This document shows positions 19,163-26,927 of a stretch of 50,254 nucleotides of DNA, piece by piece. The translations under genes and the position numbers were made by a program. The notes beneath the pieces are model-generated. The model saw nothing but the letters and a program-made list of their open reading frames with translations. It was not told the DNA's origin and did no database searches. Numbering within the stretch: position 1 is the first letter of the stretch; every line of letters begins with the position of its first letter. The DNA lies in the NCBI GenBank assembly GCA_016901755.1, contig JACJKV010000021.1, positions 1 through 50,254 of the forward strand, given 5' to 3'. This DNA is from Thomasclavelia spiroformis (GTDB taxonomy: Bacteria; Bacillota_I; Bacilli_A; Erysipelotrichales; Coprobacillaceae).

Positions 19163-20652
19163 TAAGCTTTATGTCCTCCTATCGTGTCATTTCTTTCTTT
19201 GGCAGTAGCTCCTTCTTCCAGATCTAAAGCTTTTAAAACACTGTTTTTACCATATTTTTTCTTCAGCAGCAAAGTTGCCTCCTGCAAACGTTTTTCTTTT
19301 TCCAGTACTTTTGATGATGGTAAAGCTTTTGGCTGTTCAAAAAGATTGAGCTGATAATGATAAACTTTACTGGCAGCCTCTTTTTCATCAATGATCTTAC
19401 AGGCCGTAATTGATATACGTCTTACTTTCAAATAACGCTGTACCTGTGTATCAAACCATCTGCAGCCCTGCTCCAGCAGCAATCGTGAAGAAGAAGTATA
19501 GTGTGGCAGATTAAGCGTTCCGCGAGAATATTTAGGAATCTGACGTCCATACTGATCTGTCATCATCTCTCCATCATAACCCTGATTATCTTTATCATAT
19601 CCTATCACGATGACAAGCTGACTGGTTGTCATTTTTTTAGCAACCAGACTCAAAGCCAGACTGTCAAGCATTTCTTTAAAAACTACTCGCGCCTTGGTAA
19701 AACTATAAGGCGTACTTAAAACCTGTCCCAAAACAATACTGTTATATTTAGGCTTGTAGGCTTTGATATCGGCCATTGTACATGATTCATACCCCCAGGC
19801 ATGATCAATCAGCAGTTCAGCATTGACACCAAAGGTATCATACAGCAAATCTTCATTATAATATTCCTTATCACCGCCTACTGAACATTTAGCGATATCT
19901 CCCATCGTATATAGACCTAACTGTTCCAGTTTTCTGGCATAGCCTTTTCCAATCCGCCAGAAATCCGTCAGCGGACGGTGCTGCCACAAGTATTGACGAT
20001 AAAGCTTTTCGTTCAGACTGGCAATTCTCACGCCATTTTCATCCGGGATCATATGTTTAGCAACGATATCCATAGCGACCTTACATAAATAGAGATTGGT
20101 CCCAATCCCACCAGTAGCCGTTATACCGGTTTGCTGGTAAACATCCGTGATGATTTTAGCTGTCAAAGCTCGGGCAGTCATCCCATAAGTCTTTAAATAA
20201 CTGGTAGCATCAATAAAAACTTCGTCAATAGAATAAACATGGATATCTTCACTGGAAACATAATTTAAATAGATTTCATGAATTTTTGCACTCCATTGCA
20301 GATAGTGTGCCATGCGTGGTGGAGCTATGATAAAATCAACTTTTAATCCTGCATTTTTCTGCAGTTTTTCATCATCGACACAAGATCCTGTAAAACGATG
20401 ATAAGGTGCTTTTAAAAGTCTTTGCTGATTCACTGCTTTTACTTTACTGATCACTTCAAATAGTCTGGCCCTTCCGGAAATGCCATATTGTTTTAAAGAA
20501 GGTGAAACAGCCAGACAAATGGTCTTTTCTGTCTTACTGCCATCAGCTACAACCAGATTTGTCTTTAACGGATCCAAGCCTCGTTCGACGCATTCAACCG
20601 AAGCATAAAATGATTTTAAATCAATCGCAATATAAATTCTTGGCTTTACCAT
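19162..20652 (-). CDS. Y-family translesion DNA polymerase (UvrX/UmuC-like)
   Basis: 496 aa. Y-family polymerases copy damaged DNA with low fidelity. Catalytic acidic residues are visible as D11 in YIAIDLKSFYASVE and D143/E144 in YSIDEVFID. Little-finger and C-terminal regions follow, giving the 400-500 aa length of the Firmicutes UvrX/YqjW group rather than the shorter DinB. AGGAGGTG precedes the ATG. It forms a two-gene operon with the YolD-like gene. Such pairs occur on chromosomes, plasmids and integrative elements; nothing else here marks a mobile element. No canonical LexA box (GAAC-N4-GTTC) was found upstream. Confidence 0.92.
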   Translation of the reverse strand: MVKPRIYIAIDLKSFYASVECVERGLDPLKTNLVVADGSKTEKTICLAVSPSLKQYGISGRARLFEVISKVKAVNQQRLLKAPYHRFTGSCVDDEKLQKNAGLKVDFIIAPPRMAHYLQWSAKIHEIYLNYVSSEDIHVYSIDEVFIDATSYLKTYGMTARALTAKIITDVYQQTGITATGGIGTNLYLCKVAMDIVAKHMIPDENGVRIASLNEKLYRQYLWQHRPLTDFWRIGKGYARKLEQLGLYTMGDIAKCSVGGDKEYYNEDLLYDTFGVNAELLIDHAWGYESCTMADIKAYKPKYNSIVLGQVLSTPYSFTKARVVFKEMLDSLALSLVAKKMTTSQLVIVIGYDKDNQGYDGEMMTDQYGRQIPKYSRGTLNLPHYTSSSRLLLEQGCRWFDTQVQRYLKVRRISITACKIIDEKEAASKVYHYQLNLFEQPKALPSSKVLEKEKRLQEATLLLKKKYGKNSVLKALDLEEGATAKERNDTIGGHKA

Positions 20653-20698
20653 AAAAACACCTCCTGCTATATAAAACTATATGGTTTGAATGCGGATA

Positions 20699-20707
20699 TG
20701 ATATAAT
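20699..20707 (+). promoter_or_regulatory. Extended -10 promoter of the ABC exporter operon
   Basis: TG-A-TATAAT (20699-20707) is a perfect extended -10, 20 bases before the start codon. No good -35 is needed or seen. It lies in the 74-base gap shared with the divergent polymerase gene. Confidence 0.6.
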
Positions 20708-20726
20708 CATATTATAGGAGAATATT

Positions 20727-21617
20727 ATGAAAAAAAATGTATTGGAAATCAAGGGACTGACAAAATATTATCATCATTTTTTAGCTTTAGATCACCTTGA
20801 TCTAACGCTGCTGGAAGGAGAAATATTTGGTTTTATTGGTCCTAATGGCGCCGGAAAATCAACAACCATTCGTACCATCATGCATCTCATTAAAGCGGAT
20901 GCTGGAAAAATTTTCTTTAATGGCAAAGAACTGCTTCAAGATGATCTTTCAGCCAAAAAGCTTATTGGCTATTTGCCAAGTGAAATTCATCTTTACGAAG
21001 ACATGACTGTTAAAGATATTTTAAATTATCATGAATCATTTTATCAAAATGATCTTAAACCATATCGACAGAAGCTGACAGATACATTAAAACTTGATGA
21101 ACGACGTAAAATCGAAGAACTGTCATTAGGTAATTTAAAAAAACTAGGTATCGTTTTAGCGATGATGCATAAACCCCAGCTGCTTATTTTAGATGAACCT
21201 ACCAGTGGTCTTGATCCTCTTATCCAGCAAAGTTTTTTTGAACTGTTAAAAGAAGCTAAAGCCAATGGCACTACTATATTTTATTCTACCCATGTTCTTA
21301 GTGAAATTTCAAGATTGTGTGACCGCGTGGGGATCATCAAAGAAGGCAAACTGCTGCAAGTAGAATCCATTGAAGAAATCCGTCATAAAAATTTAAATGT
21401 CGTCACTATCGTTTCTCGTGATGTACAGCAAATCATCAATGATTTCCATTTAGATCTGACCTGCAGAGATAATACCATTCATTTTAAAAACGAAATGGAC
21501 GCAAATGAACTTATTGCTAAACTGACGAAATATGATATCGAAGAAATCTATATCGAAGAAGCACCAATCGAAGATATCTTTTTACACTATTATACAAAGG
21601 AGAAACCCCATGCTTAA
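20727..21617 (+). CDS. ABC transporter ATP-binding protein (ABC-2 export type)
   Basis: 296 aa. It has Walker A GPNGAGKST (near residue 40), signature LSLGNLKKLG, Walker B LLILDEPTSGLDP and switch His in STHVLSE. The C-terminal 80 residues resemble the extension of BcrA/CcmA-like exporter ATPases. Its last eight bases overlap the permease start. The substrate is unknown; related two-gene systems export antibiotics, lipids or peptides. AGGAG precedes the ATG. No neighbouring two-component system or biosynthetic gene helps assign it. Confidence 0.92.
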   Translation: MKKNVLEIKGLTKYYHHFLALDHLDLTLLEGEIFGFIGPNGAGKSTTIRTIMHLIKADAGKIFFNGKELLQDDLSAKKLIGYLPSEIHLYEDMTVKDILNYHESFYQNDLKPYRQKLTDTLKLDERRKIEELSLGNLKKLGIVLAMMHKPQLLILDEPTSGLDPLIQQSFFELLKEAKANGTTIFYSTHVLSEISRLCDRVGIIKEGKLLQVESIEEIRHKNLNVVTIVSRDVQQIINDFHLDLTCRDNTIHFKNEMDANELIAKLTKYDIEEIYIEEAPIEDIFLHYYTKEKPHA

Positions 21618-22401
21618 AAGAGAACTGCAAATAAATCTCAAAAGTTTCCTGATCTGGCTTTTTGTTTTGCTTGCTATATTTCTGGTAGTATTTGCTGTAT
21701 ATCCATCTCTGATCAGTTCTGATGGCTTTGAAAAGATAGATGAATTTATGAAAATGTTTCCTGATGACGTATTAGCTGCCTTTAATATGGATATTACTTC
21801 CATCTCGACAGCTTATGGCTGGCTAAAAAGTGAAGGCATGACATTTATTTTACTGATAACCGGCTGTTATGCTGGACTTTTAGGCAGTCAGATCATATTA
21901 AAAGAAGAAAATGATAAAACCATAGAATATCTTTATTCTCTTCCTGTAACGCGCAATCAGATCATTCGCGCCAAAGTCATCACAGGAATGATTTATATTA
22001 CCCTGTTAGTAATCGGTTCTGCCTTATTTAATTATATCGCTTTGATCCTGCAGCAGAAAATCAATCTTGGCCAATATCTGATTCTGTCATTAACGCCGTT
22101 ACTGACTTCATATATTTTTTATTTTGTTTGCCTCATGATTTCAACTTTCACTCATAAAACCAGAAAAGTAACTGGCCTGGCTTTAGCTCTGGTTGTCATT
22201 GCTTATTTTCTGCAAATCGTATCGACGATTTCTAACCAGGTTGAATTTTTAAAATATTTTTCAGTTTTTACGCTTGCTGATACAAGGAATATCATTATTC
22301 AGAATTCCATTGATCCCGTCAATATTATCCTTACTGCTTTTATCTGTATAATTTGTTTTGTAATCACATTATGGCATTATAATATAAAAGAACTTATCTG
22401 A
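21610..22401 (+). CDS. ABC-2 type permease subunit
   Basis: 263 aa with about six hydrophobic segments, beginning at FLIWLFVLLAIFLVVFAVYP (near residue 13) and ending shortly before the C-terminus. It resembles ABC-2 permeases. The start is ATG 21610 after AAGGAGA, eight bases inside the ATPase gene; an earlier in-frame ATG at 21532 would lie deep inside that gene without a ribosome site. It pairs with the ATPase as a two-gene exporter. Its stop codon is inside the terminator hairpin. Confidence 0.88.
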   Translation: MLKRELQINLKSFLIWLFVLLAIFLVVFAVYPSLISSDGFEKIDEFMKMFPDDVLAAFNMDITSISTAYGWLKSEGMTFILLITGCYAGLLGSQIILKEENDKTIEYLYSLPVTRNQIIRAKVITGMIYITLLVIGSALFNYIALILQQKINLGQYLILSLTPLLTSYIFYFVCLMISTFTHKTRKVTGLALALVVIAYFLQIVSTISNQVEFLKYFSVFTLADTRNIIIQNSIDPVNIILTAFICIICFVITLWHYNIKELI

Positions 22402-22415
22402 TGATAAGTTCTTTT
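22386..22415 (+). terminator. Terminator of the ABC exporter operon
   Basis: A perfect 13-bp stem (22386-22398 with 22403-22415) with a four-base loop contains the stop codon region and ends in TTTT. Confidence 0.85.
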
Positions 22416-22421
22416 AAACAA

Positions 22422-22507
22422 ATAAAAAAGAGATGTCGGAAATCGTGCTGTATATCCATATCTCTTATCTATGTGAAAAATATAACATATAATGTAAGCG
22501 TTGTCAA
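22422..22507 (-). ncRNA. Candidate small RNA from a cre-controlled promoter
   Basis: Read on the minus strand, a near-consensus promoter (TTGACA 22507-22502, 17 bases, TATATT 22484-22479) would start RNA near 22472. About 50 bases later comes a hairpin (AAGAGAT 22466-22460 with ATCTCTT 22434-22428, plus an inner GGATAT/ATTTCC stem) and a run of six U. There is no ribosome site and no credible ORF between them. The unit lies between terminators of its neighbours. That it is a stable RNA is inference. Confidence 0.4.
22493..22506. promoter_or_regulatory. cre box (CcpA site) overlapping the 22.5-kb promoter
   Basis: TGTAAGCGTTGTCA matches the cre consensus TGWAANCGNTNWCA at every constrained position. 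It covers part of the -35 and the spacer of the minus-strand promoter, the geometry of direct repression. A plus-strand TATAAT (22488-22493) touches it but lacks a -35. Confidence 0.65.
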
Positions 22508-22519
22508 TATTAAACGTAA

Positions 22520-22550
22520 AAAAACAGGAAATCTAGAATATCCTGTTTTT
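22520..22550. terminator. Bidirectional terminator in the 22.4-22.7 kb gap
   Basis: A perfect 10-bp stem (AAAAACAGGA 22520-22529 with 22541-22550) is flanked by A and T runs. It probably stops read-through from the minus-strand gene starting at 23550, just before the 22507 promoter. Confidence 0.75.
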
Positions 22551-22683
22551 CTCGGTTGGTATAAAATTGTTTTTTATTATTATTATAAGTGAAAAGTAAT
22601 TTTATATAAAAGTAGCCAACCTCTACTATCTTCCTCACTTATATTATATATGAATTTGCCTGAAATTTCCAGCAGTTTTTTAT
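22551..22683. other. Structured intergenic segment, possible RNA element
   Basis: It holds a 9-bp inverted repeat (TATAAGTGA 22584-22592, TCACTTATA 22635-22643) enclosing a 5-bp hairpin (AGTAG 22611-22615, CTACT 22623-22627). The hairpin loop carries CCAACC (22617-22622), complementary to GGTTGG at 22554-22559. A stem followed by six T (22657-22681) would end a plus-strand RNA; the hairpin at 22520-22550 would end a minus-strand one. The family is not recognised and the strand is unresolved. Confidence 0.35.
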
Positions 22684-22686
22684 CTT

Positions 22687-23550
22687 TTATGCAAAAATTT
22701 CTTTGATTATATCAAGTAAATCTTCCTGTTCCTCATTTTCAGGCTGATAAGTCATTGCCTGATCAAAATAATATCGAACCAGTTCATTTTGATGCGTCAC
22801 AGATAATGCATTTAAGACTTTATAATAGGCCATTAAAAGATATTCTGGATCATTTTTTTCTATCATCTGCAGATAATGACTGATATCACTATGATCATAT
22901 AAAACAATATGGCTCATCAGTTCAAGAATAATATCACAGTATCGCTTTGAAACCTCATAAGTCTGTCTAAGCGATATCATCAGTTCATATAATTCCTTTA
23001 ATAACCTAACATCATCCACTGCTCCAATACCCTGAAAAGACTGCACCAAAACCTGTTCCAGATCAATTCCATAAGGTGCCAGCATATTTTCTAAATCTCG
23101 ACTTTCATGATATTGGCTTAAGGCCAGCAGACGTTTAAGTATTTTTCTGATTTGTTTCATCAGTGACTGATAAGACTGAACATGTTCAAGCAACGCTTTA
23201 ATATCTCTGGCAATATAGGCAATATCAGGGATACTATGGACGTCAAAATCATGTTCGATTACTTTAATAATCAGATAAACCAGTGCATCATCATCAAAAA
23301 CTTCATTCTTTAATGCCAGCTGATCAAGCTGCTGATCAAAACGATCATTAAACAGATCTATCGTTTTATTGATGTCATAATTTTGACGATAAGTATCTGA
23401 AATCTGCTGACTGTCAATCATGATATCATTTTTTTTAAGTTCATTGATAATCATTTTCACTGATAAATTATGAAATAATTTTTCTTTTTCTTTCTGATAA
23501 GTCGCATTGTCCTGATAGACACTTTTTTTAGTATGTATTGTCGTTACCAT
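22687..23550 (-). CDS. Hypothetical helical protein
   Basis: 287 aa, not recognised. The sequence is rich in Leu, Asp, Gln and Tyr and looks all-helical, with no signal peptide, membrane segment, cysteine cluster or nucleotide-binding motif. It is probably cytoplasmic. AGAAGGAAG precedes the ATG, and codon use matches the neighbours. The ferredoxin terminator lies just upstream, so it probably has its own promoter. A repeat-type helical scaffold is possible, but no function can be assigned. Confidence 0.75.
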   Translation of the reverse strand: MVTTIHTKKSVYQDNATYQKEKEKLFHNLSVKMIINELKKNDIMIDSQQISDTYRQNYDINKTIDLFNDRFDQQLDQLALKNEVFDDDALVYLIIKVIEHDFDVHSIPDIAYIARDIKALLEHVQSYQSLMKQIRKILKRLLALSQYHESRDLENMLAPYGIDLEQVLVQSFQGIGAVDDVRLLKELYELMISLRQTYEVSKRYCDIILELMSHIVLYDHSDISHYLQMIEKNDPEYLLMAYYKVLNALSVTHQNELVRYYFDQAMTYQPENEEQEDLLDIIKEIFA

Positions 23551-23574
23551 AAAAATCTTCCTTCTTTGATAAAC

Positions 23575-23597
23575 AAAAAAGCCAAAACTGGCTTTTT
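23575..23597 (-). terminator. Ferredoxin terminator
   Basis: A 9-bp stem (AAAAAGCCA 23576-23584, TGGCTTTTT 23589-23597) gives a U-rich tail on the minus strand, six bases past the ferredoxin stop. Confidence 0.85.
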
Positions 23598-23602
23598 ATT
23601 CA

Positions 23603-23773
23603 TTAGTCTTGTGAAATTGCTTCTACTGGACAAACTGCTAAACATGCACCACATTGAATACATGTATCTTTATCGCATTCCATTTTTCCGTCATCGTTAA
23701 ATTTTAAAGCTTCAACAGGACATCCTGCAGCGCAAGCTCCACATCCGATACAAAGATCTTGATCTACGTTCAT
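23603..23773 (-). CDS. fer: 2[4Fe-4S] ferredoxin
   Basis: 56 aa, the length of clostridial ferredoxins, which carry electrons for anaerobic enzymes such as pyruvate:ferredoxin oxidoreductase and hydrogenase. Two cluster motifs are complete: C8-x2-C11-x2-C14-x3-C18-P and C38-x2-C41-x2-C44-x3-C48-P. An extra Cys (C33) precedes the second motif. The ATG at 23773 follows GGAGAATTAAAT, and a strong promoter (23806-23833) lies upstream. It is transcribed alone. Confidence 0.95.
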   Translation of the reverse strand: MNVDQDLCIGCGACAAGCPVEALKFNDDGKMECDKDTCIQCGACLAVCPVEAISQD

Positions 23774-23805
23774 ATTTAATTCTCCTTTTCCTTTATCATA
23801 CTTTC

Positions 23806-23833
23806 AATATAACACTTCCCCATAATAAGTCAA
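23806..23833 (-). promoter_or_regulatory. Ferredoxin promoter
   Basis: Read on the minus strand: -35 TTGACT (23833-23828), 16-base spacer, extended -10 TG-T-TATATT ending at 23806. A strong constitutive-looking promoter. Confidence 0.75.
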
Positions 23834-23878
23834 CAATAAAATTGTAGTTTTTTATCTGAAACGGTGTTATAAAAATGT

Positions 23879-24418
23879 TTATTTTTCTGTGTTTTCATAA
23901 ACCTGACAACAGCAGTTTTCTGGCAGCCAGGTAAAAAGCTGTTCGTTGGTCATATCATAAAAATAGCTGTGAATAACTCTTAAAATTCCTCCATGACAGA
24001 CAACCAAAACGTTTTGATTTTGATATTTCACCCGTATTTCGTCTAAAAAATTATAAACTCTTTGAACTACCTGAAACAGTTTTTCCCCTTGAGGATAACT
24101 CATGGCATGATTCTTTTTTACCTGACGAAACATTTCATTTTTTCCTGGTTTTCCTTCAAAAATCCCAAAATCAATTTCATGAAGACGATTATCAGTCATC
24201 ACTTCCTTATTTAGTTTTGATGCAACGATCTTCGCCGTTTCTTGTGCTCTTTTTAAAGGAGAAGCAATAATGATATCTATTTCTTCATTTTTTAACTGAC
24301 TGGCCAAAACATCAGCCTGGTATCTGCCATTTTCATTTAATGGTACATCACTGATTCCACATATCAGATTTTTTTCATTATATGGGGTTTCCCCATGTCT
24401 AGCTACATATAATTTCAA
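23879..24418 (-). CDS. Histidine phosphatase (phosphoglycerate mutase-like)
   Basis: 179 aa, branch 1 histidine phosphatase. The catalytic motif ARHGET lies within the first 10 residues, and the second His is in VVCHGGILRV. Members include cofactor-dependent phosphoglycerate mutase, CobC and many broad phosphatases. This short form is more likely a phosphatase than the glycolytic mutase. The start is TTG 24418 (MKLYVARHGET), because AAGGTG lies six bases upstream; an in-frame GTG three codons earlier overlaps that ribosome site. No cobalamin genes are nearby. Confidence 0.85.
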   Translation of the reverse strand: MKLYVARHGETPYNEKNLICGISDVPLNENGRYQADVLASQLKNEEIDIIIASPLKRAQETAKIVASKLNKEVMTDNRLHEIDFGIFEGKPGKNEMFRQVKKNHAMSYPQGEKLFQVVQRVYNFLDEIRVKYQNQNVLVVCHGGILRVIHSYFYDMTNEQLFTWLPENCCCQVYENTEK

Positions 24419-24428
24419 ATTTCTCACC

Positions 24429-24456
24429 TTGCATTCTTTTTTTTTTATGATATCAT
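24429..24456 (+). promoter_or_regulatory. Promoter of the PurF-like gene
   Basis: -35 TTGCAT (24429-24434), 16-base spacer, extended -10 TG-A-TATCAT (24448-24456). No purine-operator sequence was recognised. Confidence 0.5.
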
Positions 24457-24496
24457 GTTTTTTGTTAAAGTGAATCTAAAAAAAGGAGAAAATGAT

Positions 24497-25903
24497 ATGG
24501 GTGGAATATTTGGTGTTGCCAGTCATCAGGACTGTGTAACTGATTTGTTTTTTGGAATAGATTATCATTCTCATTTAGGAACAAAAAAAGGTGGAATGGC
24601 GGTATATGGTAAAAATGGTTTTAACCGTGCAATTCACAATATTTCTAATTCACCTTTTAGAACTAAATTTGAAAATGATGTCAAAGAAATGGAAGGACAT
24701 TTAGGTATTGGCTGTATTTCTGACAATGAACCTCAGCCCTTACTTGTTAACAGCAAATTAGGAAGTTATGCAATTGTTACTGTAGGAAAAGTAACAAATG
24801 ATCAGGAACTGATCGAAGAAGCTTTTCATAAGGGACATTCTCATTTTTTAGAAATGTCTGGTGGTGAAGTCAATCAGACTGAACTGGTTGCCTCTGTCAT
24901 CAATCAGAAGGAAACCTATGTTGATGGAATTGTTAATGTTTTAAGAAAAGTAAAAGGTTCTATATCTTTTATTTTAATGACCAGCGAAGGAATGTATCTG
25001 GTTCGTGATAAACTGGGAAGAACACCATTGAATATTGGTCACAAAGAAGGTGCTTTCTGTGCTTCATTTGAATCTCATGCTTATTTAAATCTAGGATACA
25101 CTTTCTACAAAGAATTAGGTCCTGGGGAAGTATGCTTCATGACAAAAGATGGAGTTGAAACACTCGTACAGCCAAATGACAAAATGAAAATCTGTTCATT
25201 TTTATGGGTTTACTATGGTTATCCAACGAGTTGCTATGAAGGCAGAAACGTTGAAGAAATGCGTTATGAATGCGGTCGCTTAATGGCAAAACGTGATCAT
25301 ATCAAAAATGTCGATATTGTTGCTGGAGTTCCTGACAGTGGAATTGCCCATGCGATTGGTTATTCTAATGAATCAAAAATACAGTATGGCAGACCATTTA
25401 TCAAATATACACCAACCTGGCCACGTTCATTTATGCCACAGATTCAGGCCGATCGTAATCTGATTGCAAAAATGAAACTGATTCCTATTGCCAGTATCAT
25501 TAAAGATAAATCATTACTGCTGATCGATGACTCTATCGTCAGAGGTACTCAATTAAGAGATACAACAGAATATCTGTACAGCAGTGGTGCAAAGGAAGTT
25601 CATATCAGACCTGCCTGTCCACCAATTATGTACGGATGCAAATATTTAAACTTTTCTAGAAGTACAAGTGAAATGGATTTAATTGCTCGTCGTGTGATCA
25701 AAAAACGTGAAGGAGATCGTGATCTGGAAATGTTGCCAAAATACACTGATCCTGATACTCCTGAATATGAAGCAATGGTTGAAGAAATCAGAAAAGAACT
25801 GAATTTTACTTCTTTACGCTTTAACCGTTTAGATGATATGATTGAAGCTATCGGTATCGATCCAGACAAAATCTGTACTTACTGTTTTGATGGAAAAGAA
25901 TAA
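24497..25903 (+). CDS. PurF-like amidophosphoribosyltransferase paralogue lacking the glutaminase Cys
   Basis: 468 aa, aligning over the whole of PurF. PurF makes phosphoribosylamine from PRPP and glutamine. The PRPP loop LLIDDSIVRGT (341-351) is intact, and likely Fe-S cysteines remain (C233, C374 or C381, C460, C463). The N-terminus reads MGGIFGV where PurF has MCGIFGV, so the nucleophilic Cys is Gly. The Gln-binding blocks HVRYST and AHNGN of PurF are also replaced (GCISD near 72, VTVGKV near 95). It therefore probably cannot hydrolyse glutamine and may use ammonia or have another role. The start is ATG 24497 after AAGGAGAA. It is not in a purine operon. Confidence 0.82.
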   Translation: MGGIFGVASHQDCVTDLFFGIDYHSHLGTKKGGMAVYGKNGFNRAIHNISNSPFRTKFENDVKEMEGHLGIGCISDNEPQPLLVNSKLGSYAIVTVGKVTNDQELIEEAFHKGHSHFLEMSGGEVNQTELVASVINQKETYVDGIVNVLRKVKGSISFILMTSEGMYLVRDKLGRTPLNIGHKEGAFCASFESHAYLNLGYTFYKELGPGEVCFMTKDGVETLVQPNDKMKICSFLWVYYGYPTSCYEGRNVEEMRYECGRLMAKRDHIKNVDIVAGVPDSGIAHAIGYSNESKIQYGRPFIKYTPTWPRSFMPQIQADRNLIAKMKLIPIASIIKDKSLLLIDDSIVRGTQLRDTTEYLYSSGAKEVHIRPACPPIMYGCKYLNFSRSTSEMDLIARRVIKKREGDRDLEMLPKYTDPDTPEYEAMVEEIRKELNFTSLRFNRLDDMIEAIGIDPDKICTYCFDGKE

Positions 25904-25932
25904 TACCAGAGCCTAACTCTGGTATTTTTTTA
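25902..25932 (+). terminator. Terminator of the PurF-like gene
   Basis: A 9-bp stem (AATACCAGA 25902-25910 with 25918-25926) starts at the stop codon and is followed by a T run. Confidence 0.88.
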
Positions 25933-25997
25933 CAGTTATTACAATCTCATTTTGTATAGAAAGGACATATGGTCTACAGACTATATCAGGTAAATTT

Positions 25998-26879
25998 ATG
26001 AAAGTTAAAAATTACAGCTATGAAACATTTCCTGATTATGATCAGGAAATCCCAGGTGCTATAGAATTAAAAGGAAACCGTAATAATTTAAGATGCAGAA
26101 TGCTCGATGTCCCATACCAGGATAACTGCATCATTCGCTTTCTTTTTCCAAATACTATTTTATCGCCAGAAAGGAAATACCCTCTGGTTATCCATGTTCA
26201 GGGATCAGGATGGTATAAACAGGATATGAATGATCATATTTTTGATTTTATGCCCCTGGTCAAACGCGGTTTTGCTTATGCTATCATACAATATCATCAT
26301 AGTCCTGAAGCAAAATTTCCTACGCAGATCATTGATACCAAAAAAGCAATTCGCTATATTCAAGAACATGCCGCTGTCTATCCTATAAAATCAGATCAGT
26401 TATTTTTATCTGGAGATTCATCAGGTGGACATACTGCTCTTATGACACTATTCACTTACAATCAGTCAGTCTTTGATGAAAACGGTACGGTCCTTCCTCC
26501 CTTAAAAGGATGCATCGATCTTTATGGACCATCTGATTTTTTAACAATGAATGAATGGTACAGCAAATATGATCATAGCGAAGAAAAAAATACATGCGAT
26601 CTGATGGGAGATGATCATATGGACCAGGAAAGTCTGAAAAAAGCTTCTCCAGTTTATTATATCTCTGAAAAAAAGAAACTGCCTCCAATCTTAATTCTCC
26701 ATGGCAGTAAAGATCATGTTGTTCCTTTTACTCAAAGTCTGGAATTATATCAGGAATTGAAAAAAAACCACTTTGATGTAAAACTTGCCAGAGTGCACGA
26801 TGCCGACCATGGACGTTCTATTTTCTACAGTGAAGATGTCTATGAGTGCATTGAAGAATTTCTGAAAAGTTGTTTGTAG
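25998..26879 (+). CDS. Alpha/beta-hydrolase esterase
   Basis: 293 aa without a signal peptide. Esterase/lipase of the BD-FAE-like alpha/beta-hydrolase group. The catalytic triad is readable: S141 in GDSSGG, D239 in HGSKDHVVP and H271 in DADHGR. HVQGSGW near 66-72 forms the oxyanion loop. Likely substrates are acetylated sugars or small esters. The ribosome site (AGGTAA) is weak. The pyrB promoter overlaps its 3' end, so it is probably a separate transcript from pyrBI. Confidence 0.82.
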   Translation: MKVKNYSYETFPDYDQEIPGAIELKGNRNNLRCRMLDVPYQDNCIIRFLFPNTILSPERKYPLVIHVQGSGWYKQDMNDHIFDFMPLVKRGFAYAIIQYHHSPEAKFPTQIIDTKKAIRYIQEHAAVYPIKSDQLFLSGDSSGGHTALMTLFTYNQSVFDENGTVLPPLKGCIDLYGPSDFLTMNEWYSKYDHSEEKNTCDLMGDDHMDQESLKKASPVYYISEKKKLPPILILHGSKDHVVPFTQSLELYQELKKNHFDVKLARVHDADHGRSIFYSEDVYECIEEFLKSCL

Positions 26880-26901
26880 TTTTTCATGAGAGTGCTATAA
26901 T
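26874..26901 (+). promoter_or_regulatory. pyrB promoter
   Basis: -35 TTGTAG (26874-26879), 16-base spacer, extended -10 TG-C-TATAAT (26893-26901). The leader is only about 20 bases, so there is no room for a PyrR attenuator. Confidence 0.65.
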
Positions 26902-26927
26902 ATTGAAAGATGAAAGGAAAAAGAGAT

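Noticed and set aside
18740-20652. Polymerase/YolD pair as evidence of a mobile element
   Set aside because: Such pairs occur on plasmids, but base composition and neighbours here look chromosomal and no mobility gene is near.
20669-20688. Palindrome AAACTATATGGTTT upstream of the Y-family polymerase as an SOS box
   Set aside because: Spacing between half-sites (six bases) does not fit the Firmicutes LexA site GAAC-N4-GTTC, and the sequence also overlaps ordinary A+T-rich promoter bases.
22488-22550. Plus-strand promoter using TATAAT at 22488-22493
   Set aside because: No acceptable -35 at 16-18 bases, and the transcript would hit the 22520-22550 terminator at once; the minus-strand promoter is far better.
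22401-22592. 63-codon plus-strand ORF after the ABC permease
   Set aside because: Its start is inside the permease terminator, it has no ribosome site and it runs through two hairpins and the cre box; it is chance coding.
22587-22683. Lysine riboswitch or T-box suggested by GATAGTAGAGG-like bases on the minus strand
   Set aside because: The element is too short, lacks the other conserved blocks of those families, and has no biosynthetic gene downstream.
23879-24418. Assignment of the histidine phosphatase as glycolytic phosphoglycerate mutase or CobC
   Set aside because: It is shorter than GpmA, lacks visible GpmA-specific blocks, and has no cobalamin genes around it.
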